Origin: Prevotella sp. | GTDB lineage: Bacteria; Bacteroidota; Bacteroidia; Bacteroidales; Bacteroidaceae | Direction of reading: 5' to 3' | DNA length: 53,557 nt | Assembly: GCA_024697645.1 (NCBI GenBank) | Contig: JAILFH010000015.1 | Location: forward strand, 1-53,557 | Shown here: in pieces, positions 33,575 through 44,400 of the stretch | How positions within the stretch are numbered: the first letter of the stretch is position 1 | How the letters are laid out: every line of letters starts with the position of its first letter | Notes under the pieces: generated by a model | Seen by the model: only the letters and a program-made list of their open reading frames with translations | The model's database searches: none | Told to the model about the DNA's origin: nothing | Made by a program: the position numbers and the translations under genes

Positions 33575-36451
33575 CTAATACTGTTTATACAACCGGCTAT
33601 CGTAGGTTCTGCGATAGGCTTGTAGTTTCGCCCTAGCCCTCGCGCCAGTCCACAACGCATCATATCTGTCTGTATCTGCATGAGGATTCAGCGGTGTGCT
33701 GATCTGATGCACAACGGCAAATGAAGAGGTGTTAATTGCACTTGCAGATGCAGCAGGTGAATTGAACACGTAGTCACGTGTCATCTGGTTCACCATCTTA
33801 CTGTTACTGCCATTCGGGTTGTACTGAATATTGATTTGGTTGCCGCGCTTGTCAGTCACCGTGAGCACATTGCTGCCACCGCTGATTTCGAGTTTCTCGC
33901 GGATACCAAGCGTATCAGAACAAGCAGTACTATAGGTTCCAGCCTCAATCTTTTTGTCAACATAGACTGAATTGTCCTGGAAATGATATCTCAAGAAATT
34001 ATTGATTTCGTCAACCATTGCAAGAGCCTTGTCGCGGGCTGCCTGAACTTCGGCCGTATAGCCTGCGCCAGCCTCTCTCTGCTCGTTCCACTGGTCCTTG
34101 TACGTCTCGTAGATTTCTCTCACGTCGTCCCATGTGGGAAGGCCTCTGTCAAAAGCAATGTCCATAGCCGTCTTGTCGGGAGCATAGAGAGTGTAGTTAT
34201 ATGAATTGAAGAACTTCACGTCCATATCAAGTCCATAGTGACCAATCTCGTTCACGAAAACGGAATAACCCTCGAAGCGCTGCTTCTTGGTCATGTTGTT
34301 GGTTTCCCACATGCGGTCGCTGGCAAACCAGTAGATAGAGTCGTTGCCGGGTCCGTAGCACATGTTATAGAAATCCTGGAACTGAGTCTCCTTGGTCAGC
34401 ACGTCATAAACTGAGCGCTGGGGAGCCTGAATAATCTCGTCCAGAGAATAGGTGGTACCGTTCTTCTGGTTGTAGACCTGAAGGATGTTCGACATGGGCA
34501 GACCTTCGTCAAGTTGTCCACCACTACCCACCTGATTGTTAGCCATACGGATCTCGCCACCGTGCTTTGTCTTGTAGTAAAGATTCTCACCGGGAACCTC
34601 ACCGTTTTCAAGCACCACCGTGTGATAGTTCAGAATGTCGATGAGTTGAGAACGGAAGTTGGCTGCCGACACGTTACCACGTGAAGCGCCTATCTCATTT
34701 GTTGCGGGATCATAGGCATAACTGGTGCAGAACACATAAGGCGTGCGGTTCTGATAAGAGAACTGAAGAACGCGAGGAGGATTGTTCGGATTGGTATGAC
34801 CGAGCGTTGCGGGGTCAACATAGTATTTACCAAAAGCCTCATCGGTCGGAATGAAGAATGCGTAGTTGGCACCCATAGCGAGCAGATAAGCATAGAAGTG
34901 CTGGCTATAGCCAAGTGGCGAAGTACCATTACCATCCTGAATTGCCGTATTCATGATGCGCATGTTGTCGGCAAACAGGGCAGGAGCCGAAACTGCTACA
35001 TACTGGTTAGGAGCAAATACCGTGTTCAGCATGTAAGCCACACCATTGTTTGCAATCTTCACGTCGTAGGTTCCGTCGGAGTTGCGATTGATGACATCGG
35101 TAGACAGTCCCATCGGGTCGGAAGCATCGTCCATCACATCACCGAACTTACTGGGAACGGTATTGATGAAAGAAGCCTTCATCAAGTTGTTCAGGAATGC
35201 CTTGATGATGTCCTGAGGAATTGAATCGATGTTCTCGGGCAGATTAGCCTCGGTGTTTTCCTTGGCACCAAACTGCTCAATCAGGAACGAACCACTACCA
35301 CCGGGCAGCAGATACTGCTTCATGGCCTCATCGGTAGGAACGAAGATGGCGGCAAGGTCGCTCAGGGCGTTAGAACCACTCTGTCCGTTGGTGTAAGAGT
35401 TCCAACCTGGGTCGTAGAGCAGCAAGTTGCTAACCTCAGTTCCGTTAGGATCGAGATTCAGCGTGCTACCTCCCTGTGAACGCTCACTGAAATAACGCTT
35501 CTGATAGATAGAGTCGATCAGGGCAACACCACGGGCCTGGGCCACGTCGTTATAGTTGTTGGTTGTCACTACATCGAAGAACGGAGCGCTGAAGCGATCA
35601 AGCATGCGGCTGAAATAGTTTGACTCACCATTTGTGCGCAGAACTTCAGCAAGGTTGCCCGGGGGAACCAGCACATCTTCCAACTGATGGATGTAACCAT
35701 TCTTACAGGTCACGTCGTTGTGAATAATCTTGTTACGGAAGATGTAGGCGGAATTCTCAGAATCACTATAAGGAGTACCCGTGATAATCTCAAAGTCACT
35801 GTTGTCGCCACGTGTGGTAATGTTGTTACCAATCATCTGCTCAGCCGTGAAGTGGACGAGCATTGGCTGTGTGGCGTCCATGACCATGTCGATGCCTTTG
35901 TCGTAGTACTTTTCCCAATAAGTGTTGTTCTTCGGCATTCCTGCCGCACCATAGATGTGCGTAATGGAGTCGATGATGTTAAAGCCCGTCGTGTGCTTCA
36001 GAACGACACCCTGCTGCAATTCGCCCGACACGGTGGCATTAGAAAGCATTTCAACGAGAATAGCATTGTCGAGCATCGAAGAATAGAGCAACTCTTTCTT
36101 CATCGCATCGGTCAGATCCGAATAACTCGACACTCCCCAAGTGTTGTCCTTAAAGAAACGGTCAAACGCCTCGTCGTTGGCAGGGAAAATCGTCTTCGAT
36201 CCCGTCTTGCCCAACGTCTCGGCGTAGCCCAGATCTTCAATGAGCCGCACATAATTGTTGAAAGTACCCGTAAGCACTTCCTGGTTTGGATTCTTCAACT
36301 CATCGTAAATGCTATTTCCCAGCCAACTCGGGTAATTACCCTTGTCGTCCAGGTCATAATCATCAGTACAAGAAGAGAATCCGCCACAAATCGCTGCCAG
36401 ACATAAGCCATAAAAGGCCTTCTTAGACAGTTCAAAAAAGCGGTAATTCAT
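33575..36451 (-). CDS. large multi-FAS1 lipoprotein, first gene of the PUL
   Basis: The protein has 958 residues, a lipobox (FSSC, Cys28), and I count about four FAS1-like segments beginning near 55, 275, 515 and 700. Markers of the FAS1 strand-one pattern are TIFPANDEAFDRFF, IFVPTDEAMKQYL, FFIPTDEAFGKYY and TLYAPDKTAMDIAF. It is probably anchored in the outer membrane facing out and binds glycan or neighbouring proteins. It lies 20 bases before the first susC and is the first gene of the long operon, with a TAATTTTG box upstream. Three FAS1 genes in one PUL is unusual. Exact domain borders are approximate. Confidence 0.88.
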   Translation of the reverse strand: MNYRFFELSKKAFYGLCLAAICGGFSSCTDDYDLDDKGNYPSWLGNSIYDELKNPNQEVLTGTFNNYVRLIEDLGYAETLGKTGSKTIFPANDEAFDRFFKDNTWGVSSYSDLTDAMKKELLYSSMLDNAILVEMLSNATVSGELQQGVVLKHTTGFNIIDSITHIYGAAGMPKNNTYWEKYYDKGIDMVMDATQPMLVHFTAEQMIGNNITTRGDNSDFEIITGTPYSDSENSAYIFRNKIIHNDVTCKNGYIHQLEDVLVPPGNLAEVLRTNGESNYFSRMLDRFSAPFFDVVTTNNYNDVAQARGVALIDSIYQKRYFSERSQGGSTLNLDPNGTEVSNLLLYDPGWNSYTNGQSGSNALSDLAAIFVPTDEAMKQYLLPGGSGSFLIEQFGAKENTEANLPENIDSIPQDIIKAFLNNLMKASFINTVPSKFGDVMDDASDPMGLSTDVINRNSDGTYDVKIANNGVAYMLNTVFAPNQYVAVSAPALFADNMRIMNTAIQDGNGTSPLGYSQHFYAYLLAMGANYAFFIPTDEAFGKYYVDPATLGHTNPNNPPRVLQFSYQNRTPYVFCTSYAYDPATNEIGASRGNVSAANFRSQLIDILNYHTVVLENGEVPGENLYYKTKHGGEIRMANNQVGSGGQLDEGLPMSNILQVYNQKNGTTYSLDEIIQAPQRSVYDVLTKETQFQDFYNMCYGPGNDSIYWFASDRMWETNNMTKKQRFEGYSVFVNEIGHYGLDMDVKFFNSYNYTLYAPDKTAMDIAFDRGLPTWDDVREIYETYKDQWNEQREAGAGYTAEVQAARDKALAMVDEINNFLRYHFQDNSVYVDKKIEAGTYSTACSDTLGIREKLEISGGSNVLTVTDKRGNQINIQYNPNGSNSKMVNQMTRDYVFNSPAASASAINTSSFAVVHQISTPLNPHADTDRYDALWTGARARAKLQAYRRTYDSRLYKQY

Positions 36452-36520
36452 ACAATTTGAGATTTAGTTATTACATTTATATATATTTTATTATTTCGTT
36501 AGGTTCACTTGTTCAAACTG

Positions 36521-36528
36521 CAAAATTA
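36521..36528 (-). promoter_or_regulatory. -7 box (TAATTTTG) of the PUL operon
   Basis: The minus strand reads TAATTTTG 70 bases before the FAS1 ATG at 36451. No clear -33 TTTG is found, as would be expected if an activator drives it. The 814-base gap upstream also holds array B and an inverted repeat. Confidence 0.5.
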
Positions 36529-36740
36529 ATATAATATTTCGAAAAAATAACTCTTTTAACAAAAAATTTTCCCTTTTTATGAAATAGAGAGGAAAAAACA
36601 TCATAAATAGCCCCAAATAGCCTTTTTCTTCGGTAACTAGAATTCAGCAAAAATTCTCCGTTCAAATGAGTCCTAAGATGATGAAAAATTGGGCTTCAGA
36701 ATATGATGGATTTCTTTCGTCTGTATATCAATAATCTTTC

Positions 36741-36916
36741 GATTTGATAGAGTTATCCTCCTGACCATAGAGAGGTATCGTTTAGACCATACAGAGATGT
36801 CCTTTTGACCTTAGAAAGGACACCTTTCTACCATACAGAGCGTATCTTTATATAGGTATAAAGGTATGCTCTCTAGGGTCAAAAGCATACCTTTCTATAG
36901 TCTAAAGGTATGCTTT
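36741..36916. repeat. tandem array B: eight degenerate units, 22-base period
   Basis: Units begin at 36741, 36763, 36785, 36807, 36829, 36851, 36873 and 36895. Early units read GACCATAGAGAGGTATC or GACCATACAGAGATGTC; later units partly turn over (AAAGGTATGC against GCATACCTTT). One unit holds the 19-base palindrome TAGAAAGGACACCTTTCTA. Unit 36829-36850 is identical in 19 of 22 bases to 52779-52800 in array C. Confidence 0.85.
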
Positions 36917-36993
36917 ATATAAATAGGTGGAATAAGATGGGTAAAATGCTATGAAATGATTGCTCTAAAGCATTCTGCAGATGCTCGAGAATT

Positions 36994-37176
36994 AGTTTGT
37001 GCCACTTGTGCCAATGTGCCACTACTCCTTGCGACGAGAAAGGAGTCTTCTAAGACTGAAGATTATTATCATTAATTATTTGATTATCAATCAGTTATTA
37101 TTATAAAACTGAATAATGATTATCGCTTAGCCCTGTGCTGAAGAGGCTTGGCACAATGGCACAAGTGGCACAAACT
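36994..37176. repeat. long inverted repeat pair with TGCCACTTGTGCCA core
   Basis: The 28-base arm 36994-37021 and the arm 37149-37176 are inverted copies that differ at one base. The 127-base interior is AT-rich with smaller inverted repeats and contains CCTGTGCTGA at its right end. A third, degenerate copy (GCAAGTGGTACAGACTGACGG) lies at 37243-37263, next to the stop of the toroid-protein gene. No gene covers it. Confidence 0.85.
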
Positions 37177-37265
37177 GACGTCTTCCCGTTTTAAACGTTG
37201 CTTTTATTCAACCTTTTCAGGGTAAGACACTCTATCATTTCGCAAGTGGTACAGACTGACGGCAA

Positions 37266-40200
37266 TTATTTCAGAACAACCTTCTTGCCATTCTTGATGA
37301 CGATTCCACGATACATTCTTGAAGTCGACAATTTCCTTCCCTGCAGGTCGTAGATAGAATTGTCGGCTGTTGCCAGATTGTTGTTCGTTGTTTTGATTCC
37401 TGTGCTGATTTTCTGAAACAGGCGCACATTGTCGATATAGAGCAAAGTGTTGTTAGCGGCACCTGCCGAAGCCGAACTCTGATAACCCAGGGAAAGGGTC
37501 ACTGTGTTGGGCTCTTCAAGGGTAAAGTCATAGACCAGCGTCTCCCAAGAATTTGCTGCCGTCGGATAACGATAGTCTGTGGTCGTGCCAAACTTCACTC
37601 CCGTATAGGAAGTGTTCGTATTACCTGTTGCCACAATGCGCTTACCGTCATTCGACTGCTGATTGGCGCAGTCGTACTTCATATTCAGAAGCAGGCGATA
37701 CTCTCCTTCGGGCAAGTCGACGTCCTGAGTAATCAGATTTCTGCCCGCCGACCACGAATTCAGAACTGTGAGCGTGCGGTCGCCTTTCCCGTCGTCGCTG
37801 ATCATACCTGCCGTCTGAGCCGCATAATTACCTACGTCTGATGGACTTACGCAAAACAAATCCATTGAGTAAGGCATCGAGTACATACGTGCATAGTTTG
37901 TACTACTCGAAAGCGAGCGCATAGGCGTCCAACCCTTTACGGGCAGCAGATTCGGCCAACGAGAATTCAGGGGGTCCACCGAGTTCACATAACAGTCAGC
38001 ATAAGTGATTCCCGAGGCCGTGACATTTTGGGCACGTGTGCCATAAGTCTCGTCCTCTTCGAAATTAGGGTTTACGATGCTCTCCGTAATCTCTGTATAG
38101 CCTTCCGTAAGGTCATCGTCCTCCTGACTGGGCATTTCAGCCTTTTCTACAATCACATCATCGCCGTCAATCGTTAGTTTAACGGTACCTGTTGTCGCAA
38201 ATTTCATTTCCTTCACGCCCGACTCAGTCACTACATTCACCGTGAACTCGCACTCGCCATCAACATAACTTTCGAAATAGGCCGCATTGGGGGTTTCCTC
38301 ATCCTGAACACAGAAGAGTCCTTCGGTTGCGGCATAGAATTTCACGACATTGCTGACACTATGATTGGGTTCTACCGCAAAGGTTGCAGCGCCGCTCGTT
38401 CCCATTTCCGACAAAACGGGATAGCCCCACTTTGTATTCAGTCCTTCAACCTTGCACTTTTCACCGCTGCAGAAGTTAGAGAGCAGCAGATAGCCCGTTC
38501 CATCAGGGTCGAAGGCCATTGCTCCATTCCAGCCCGTAGGCACCTTGTCCTTCAGACTGATCAATTCTGAGGCAAGCGTCTTTGTCTGTTCTGCATCGAC
38601 ATTGCTGTAATAAATCATAGCCCTTCGGTCAACTACATCGCCCTGCTTTACGGCTCGGCTCTCACCACTATAGAGTGAATAGAGTTTTGAGGTCATTACG
38701 GAATTATTGTTCGAACGGTCACCAAAATACATTTGCTTCTCACCTGTTCCGACAAATCCCAGTTCATTGTCAATGTTCAGCCAAGAAGTGCTGAGCGTCT
38801 TCGACCCATTGTCGCTAACCGTCGATGAACCATTCTCGTGATAGAAAGAGCGTGTAGTCTTTGTCATTTCGTCCATACTCACTGCCATCAGACCACCTTT
38901 CTCCCCAGTGATTGTCACATCGCTGTTCGCGCGTACATTATCTATATATATAACAGCGTTACCAGGAGTTGAGTAAATGGCGAAGCGATTATTCAGTGTT
39001 CCGTCATTTGTGTTCAGTTCGCCGTTCATTGTCCAACCGTCACCCTGAAAATCATAGATGCCGCTGACCACAGGCGTAGCGTTAGTTCCCTTACCGCTCA
39101 CCTGATACCAACCCAGGAAGTTTCCTGTATTGTTTGAACGATAAGGAACAATGATTTTATTCTTGTCTACCGAATTGGCTGCGATATAGCCCGTATAACT
39201 TTTCAGACCCGTGCTCCACGAGAATGTCGTAAAGCGGTCTTTCGTAAAGGCGCGAACGATGTTCTGCGTATCAATCTTCTTTGCTGCAGAATAGCGCTGA
39301 CGGAAGGTTTCGAAGTCGGTTGCGGCAAGGTCTTTCGTAGAGAGCACCTCATGCATCAGATAGGTCATCATCACACGATGAGCCTCAACGCCCATACGGC
39401 GCGCGCCAACATCTGCCCTCAAAAGCCAAGAACCATCAGACGTGGTTTGCTGACGTGCCTTGATGTATTTATAGGCAAGGTTCTCAAGCATCAGTGCATC
39501 TGCATCTCGCAGGAAGCAGGCATTGGTTGAATAACTGGTAATTTGGTCATAGAGGAACAGACTCCAGTCGTTTCCGTTGGGCATAGCGAGTTCACCGTCT
39601 GTCAGAGCAAGCCAGTTCAGAACTTCCTCCTGCACTTCCTTATTATGATGCATCAGCGCATTTGTCTTCCATTTCTCCTCGCCGTGAAGTCCCAGTTGGA
39701 ACAACTTCAATGCCAAAGCGGCCTCACCCAGTTCCTGAATAACCACATTCTGATAACTGGTATGGAAGTAGTTATGGTTCTGAAGTGTGTAGTCGTCATA
39801 GAGGTTCTGCCCTTTATAGAGTTGGGCAACCGTCTTTGTATCGTAATCAGGATCTACGATGGTCTTATTCGTGCGGTCGCTGCTGTGAGAATAACTATTG
39901 ATAGCAAACTCCCGAAGCCGCTGGAACCATTTCGGAGCCAAGTCGTCTTCGGGGAACAATCCCAGCGTTACAGCCAGAATATCTGCCTCCCATCCGTTCT
40001 CTTCGGCCTTTGTGTCGCCTTGATAGCCTGTGGGAATGCTTCGGTTGAGTTCATAATTGCACTCTGCCTTCAACATCTGATAGATGTAGTTTCGCTGTTT
40101 CTCGCTGAGCAGGTCCCACTGGAAGAATGCCGAATAGGCCACACTCATCGCCCAGAGACTCGACTCCCAGGCATAATCGCTCGTAGAAGTAGATCCCCAA

Positions 40201-41231
40201 TAATTGTTTCCAGAGCAAACCTTCAACTTGTTGGCCTTATGGGTACTATATGCAAAAATCAGCGATTTCATCGCCATTTCTTCTATATCGCTCCAAGTTA
40301 CGCCCGTGGGAAGCGTCACCTTGTCCTTACCATATTTCACAAGGAAAGCACAAATCATCGACAAGTCGGCATTCGGCCTAACTCCCTGCTCATTGTTTCC
40401 CATTGTATTCTCTCCTCGGAAGCAGCCACAAGCCTCACCAATGCTGTTGGGTGAAGATGCTTCCTGGAAGTCGTTCTTCATATACAAGGCAAAGTTGGCA
40501 AGCATCTGAAGCAAGTCGGCCTGCATTGTGGGTTCATCCACGAAGTCTGCCGTAATCGTTCCTTCAGTAGGACTCTCAACGACAGGTTCGTCGGGATCAA
40601 CATAGTCATCGGGCAACTGGGTGAGTTCTACATGATCTATCATCACGCAAGAACCTCCGGAAAGCCAGTCAACAGTAAATCCAATGCTGACGTTTCCTTC
40701 TTGAGACTGTTCAAAAACAACCTCAATCGTATTCCAAGTTGCTGTCGCAAAATAATTCTGTGAACCTTGAGTGAAAGCAGTACTTTTGCTCTCACTGCCT
40801 GCAAAAACAGCAAGGGTCGATGATGCCTGATTGGCATAGGCTGCCCGATAGTTGGCACTCAGTCTATACTTTCCTTCCTTCAGCGATTTGATTTGCTGCT
40901 CTATGCGCGACGTTCCGGTACTCCAGCCCATTCGCAGATAATAGGCTTGCTGTCCGTCAGCCAAAGTGGTGACAAGTCCGAAGTTATTATCTGTGTAGCA
41001 GTTGGCGGTAACGAGCAATTTGGTTACATCGCTACCGCTGACCGTCCACCCTGTCGGATTGTCGAGTTGATAACCTCTCAACCCATCAGCCTGATTGCTG
41101 ACAACTTGAAGAGATGACGCGTTGTCATCCTCAAATGAAGCATTCACCACATAGTTGGATGTTACATCTGTCTGAGCGCTGATGGCTATCGGCATAGTCG
41201 CCACAACTAATAGAAATAGGATTTTTTTCAT
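37266..41231 (-). CDS. very large secreted protein, possible polysaccharide-degrading enzyme with alpha/alpha toroid
   Basis: I do not recognise the family with certainty. The 1321-residue protein has a signal peptide (1-19), a galactose-binding-like beta sandwich (about 25-210, ending MIDHVELT), a long helical region with many aromatic residues (about 225-640), a beta-rich region (about 640-1010), a second carbohydrate-binding-like domain (about 1055-1285) and a tail (SIYDLQGRKLSTSRMYRGIV, then a Lys-rich end) like type IX sorting signals. The helical region contains LQNHNYFHTSYQN and RGENTMGNNEQGVRPN, polar clusters such as occur in toroid lyases of the heparinase and hyaluronate lyase kinds. 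That makes a lyase or hydrolase plausible but unproven. It lies downstream of the modular protein gene in the same direction, past a terminator. Confidence 0.8.
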   Translation of the reverse strand: MKKILFLLVVATMPIAISAQTDVTSNYVVNASFEDDNASSLQVVSNQADGLRGYQLDNPTGWTVSGSDVTKLLVTANCYTDNNFGLVTTLADGQQAYYLRMGWSTGTSRIEQQIKSLKEGKYRLSANYRAAYANQASSTLAVFAGSESKSTAFTQGSQNYFATATWNTIEVVFEQSQEGNVSIGFTVDWLSGGSCVMIDHVELTQLPDDYVDPDEPVVESPTEGTITADFVDEPTMQADLLQMLANFALYMKNDFQEASSPNSIGEACGCFRGENTMGNNEQGVRPNADLSMICAFLVKYGKDKVTLPTGVTWSDIEEMAMKSLIFAYSTHKANKLKVCSGNNYWGSTSTSDYAWESSLWAMSVAYSAFFQWDLLSEKQRNYIYQMLKAECNYELNRSIPTGYQGDTKAEENGWEADILAVTLGLFPEDDLAPKWFQRLREFAINSYSHSSDRTNKTIVDPDYDTKTVAQLYKGQNLYDDYTLQNHNYFHTSYQNVVIQELGEAALALKLFQLGLHGEEKWKTNALMHHNKEVQEEVLNWLALTDGELAMPNGNDWSLFLYDQITSYSTNACFLRDADALMLENLAYKYIKARQQTTSDGSWLLRADVGARRMGVEAHRVMMTYLMHEVLSTKDLAATDFETFRQRYSAAKKIDTQNIVRAFTKDRFTTFSWSTGLKSYTGYIAANSVDKNKIIVPYRSNNTGNFLGWYQVSGKGTNATPVVSGIYDFQGDGWTMNGELNTNDGTLNNRFAIYSTPGNAVIYIDNVRANSDVTITGEKGGLMAVSMDEMTKTTRSFYHENGSSTVSDNGSKTLSTSWLNIDNELGFVGTGEKQMYFGDRSNNNSVMTSKLYSLYSGESRAVKQGDVVDRRAMIYYSNVDAEQTKTLASELISLKDKVPTGWNGAMAFDPDGTGYLLLSNFCSGEKCKVEGLNTKWGYPVLSEMGTSGAATFAVEPNHSVSNVVKFYAATEGLFCVQDEETPNAAYFESYVDGECEFTVNVVTESGVKEMKFATTGTVKLTIDGDDVIVEKAEMPSQEDDDLTEGYTEITESIVNPNFEEDETYGTRAQNVTASGITYADCYVNSVDPLNSRWPNLLPVKGWTPMRSLSSSTNYARMYSMPYSMDLFCVSPSDVGNYAAQTAGMISDDGKGDRTLTVLNSWSAGRNLITQDVDLPEGEYRLLLNMKYDCANQQSNDGKRIVATGNTNTSYTGVKFGTTTDYRYPTAANSWETLVYDFTLEEPNTVTLSLGYQSSASAGAANNTLLYIDNVRLFQKISTGIKTTNNNLATADNSIYDLQGRKLSTSRMYRGIVIKNGKKVVLK

Positions 41232-41333
41232 GAGAGCCTTTTCCTTATTATAATTATTTATCTCTTTCTGAAAACGAAAAGGAAACCTGCCTAAAATATA
41301 TGGATAAGAAGATTCCCTTTTCGATTATTGTTG

Positions 41334-41372
41334 AAAAAGGCTCCTTGCCCCACAATGGGAGCAGGGAGCCTT
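41334..41372 (-). terminator. terminator of the modular protein gene at 41412-44591
   Basis: On the minus strand AAGGCTCC pairs with GGAGCCTT, with an inner CTCCC/GGGG pairing, and the hairpin is followed by a T tract (TTTTTC when read past the last arm). It lies 40 bases past the stop at 41412. The remaining 100 bases before the toroid-protein start hold no clear promoter. Confidence 0.8.
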
Positions 41373-41411
41373 ATCTGTGTTGCTGATAGTTTTGCTATCA
41401 GCGGTTCATGC

Positions 41412-44400
41412 TTACTTTACAAGCACCTTTGTAGCCTGACCGTTGCGAACAACGATGTTCAGACCCTTCTGGAGCGAGTTAGAACGTACACCGCTAATGG
41501 TATAAATACCATCGGCAGCCTTCGTCTCAGCATTCACCTCGTTGATGCCTGTAGCGAACGGGCCTTCCCAACCAGTGTTGTCGCCCTTGCTTGTCAGCGT
41601 CAGAGAGAAGTCAGTTACTGAGAACCAAGTTCCTGTGAACTGACTGCCTGTGCGAGCACCGTCAGTTGTGAAGCCGATAACGAGTTTGTGATCCTTCACC
41701 TCGATGCCTTCGATAGAATCCCACTTCCAGCCGAAGCCTTCACCACTATGAGCATTGCAAATACCCTGATAGTAGTAGTAGTCGGGATCGTCAGAACGCA
41801 TGTCAACGAATACCTCTGTGGCATCCTCCCAGATCTCACCCCAATAGTTGGTGCAAGTGTCAGTTACTTCCTCACCGGTCTCCTCATCAACGTGAGTGTA
41901 GAGTTGGATAGCAACCTCGTGCCATGTTGTGTCGCTCTTAGCCTCACCACCATTGGCAGCGAAGAGGAAGAGGTGCTCGCCATTGCTACGTACGGCAGCC
42001 TTCATAGCATAAGTGCCATTAGGCAGACCCTCGATAACCTGCTCACCATAGAAGTTCAGGACACCAACCTCTGAATTGTAAGAGTCGAAGTAGCGGTGAC
42101 CGCTATCATTAGAATCGAAGTACTCACCACTGTTGATCGGGCCATTACCAACACCCTTGTCGAATGTCCAACCTGTCTCGGCCTCAGCCTTGGGGTTCTG
42201 GATGAACGATGTGTAGTCGGTAGCGTCAGGATCAGAGTCGTACATGTTCTGCTTCTCAACGTTGTAAACGAGAGTCTTCAGTTCCTCAACGAATGCGTTT
42301 ACTGTGTCAGCGTCCTTCATCTCAGAAATGAGTTGCTCCTTCTGCGAAGCCATCAGGCTAGAGAGGAAGCCCTTAGCAGACTCGTTAGTTGTGTTAGCAA
42401 GCACCTCAGCAGCCTGCTGATAAGCGGTGATGTAGGTGTTCACATAGTTCTTCACGAGGTTCAACTGATTGTCTACCTCAGTGTAAGTTGCTTCCTCAGA
42501 AGCAAGCCAAGCCTTCACATAGTCAAGTGCGAACTGAGCAATAGGAGCAGCGTCGGCATAGGTGCCGTCAGCAAGTCCAGCCTCAACTGTCGGGATGGTC
42601 TTGCCTTCCTGCATGATCTCATTGTACTTGTTCTCAGAAGTCTCTGCAAGAGCAGCAGCCTCAGTCAGTTTCTCGATATCCTGTGAAGCCTCATACTCAG
42701 CCATGATAGCCTTAGCATCAGCCTTATCGGCAGCGAAGTGCATAGTCTCAATGGCACCATTCACCTCAGCGACGCGAGCAGCAAGAGCCTCAGCAACCTG
42801 CTCGTCGGTAGCGGGACCGCAATAGAGCAGTTTGAAGTTGGTAGCGCAGAACCAGCCAGCAGCACCTGTTGTGCTTGAACCAGTACCCCATGCACCAATT
42901 GTGATTGTACCATTCTCAGGAACAACCAGAGCCTCACTTGTCAGAGTCTCCCAGAGGTAGCCATCCCAACTGCAGTTCTCAGGATTCAGAACAGGACTGT
43001 TCTTGGTGCCCATCATACCCTTCACGAATACGTGCTGGTCGGTGAACATCTCATCCTGTGTAACCATCTCAGCAGAAACCTTGTAGAATCCCTGAGGCAG
43101 ATTAGTAATATCCTGGTTGATGCTTACGCTTGTGAAGTTGTTGTTCCAAGCGTTCCAGCAGGTCTTGCCAGCAACGAAGTTCAGACGCTGGTCACCACCG
43201 CTCTCACCGATATACCAACCCTCGCTGGTACCATCCTGAGGAGCACTACCCTGAGTGTAACCATACTCATACTCATGCGGGAATACGCCGTTCTCATCGG
43301 GCTCACCATCCTTCTCAACGAACCAAGGATGCTGAACGAATGCAGCAGTCAGGTTTGCAGGATTGTCTTCCGTGATACCTTCCTGGCTGATGATATAGGT
43401 TACGAGAGCCATATCAAGTTCCTTCAGAGCAGCAGCAATCTCATCGGCAGTTCCGTTGTCAAGTGCATTGGCAGCATTGTCGATAGCAGCCTGGAATACA
43501 TCCTCACCCGGGAACTTGTTGTCATAAATGAAGTTCTCACAGTCAGAAATCTTCTCTGACAGAGCCTTCACGTCTTCCATTGCCTGCAGATACTTTGCCT
43601 TCAGGGCCTTCAGAGCAGCCTCACCAGCAATCAGAGCATCAATGTCGGTTACAGCGCAATACTCCTCTTCCCACTGAATGTTCATCTCGTCCCACTCAGC
43701 GACAATTCCCTGATAGTCAGAGAGAGAGTCGGTCATAATAGCCTGAATTTCATAGAACAGATCATAGTTGTCGCTCTGACGAACGTCAACCTCATCAGCA
43801 TCGTCAATCTTCACGAGTTTGATACCATCGATGCAGAGGAAGGGGTTAGAACCAGAACCGCCACTCGACTCGAAACCGAACTCAATGGTGAACTCAGATG
43901 TCGGAGTAAACTCAATGCGGTGCTGAGTCCACTCAGTGTCGTTAAAGCCAGTCTCATCAGCCCAAACATCCTTACGGCAGGTTACCTTCGAAAGGTTTGT
44001 ACCATTGGTAGCGCTTGGATTGATGTTAATAGCCCAATAGGTCAGTTCGTACTTTGCACATGGCAGTTTAACAACCTGCTTGTAAACAGCACGGCCACCC
44101 CAACCTGCACGCAGATAAGCGAAGGCTGTATTTTCACCCTCTACTGCTTCGGGACGGGCGGGAACCTCAAGATAAGTCTGACCATCGTCGGCGATGGGCA
44201 CAGCCTTGTCTGCCAGGTCATAAGGAACTGTTCCAAAGTAAACCCACTCACACTTCGGAAAAGTCTGGTTGGTTTCAATAGTCCAGCCCTGAACACGGCC
44301 AATAAAACCGTTTACAGCCTCAAGTTTACGACCGTCAGGACGGCTCTGTCCACTTGTTGACTTCGGGCGAGCATACACTGTGCTATCAGCAGCAATGTAA

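Noticed and set aside
36741..36916. Arrays B and C as coding repeats
   Set aside because: A 22-base period shifts the frame at each unit and stops occur in all frames.
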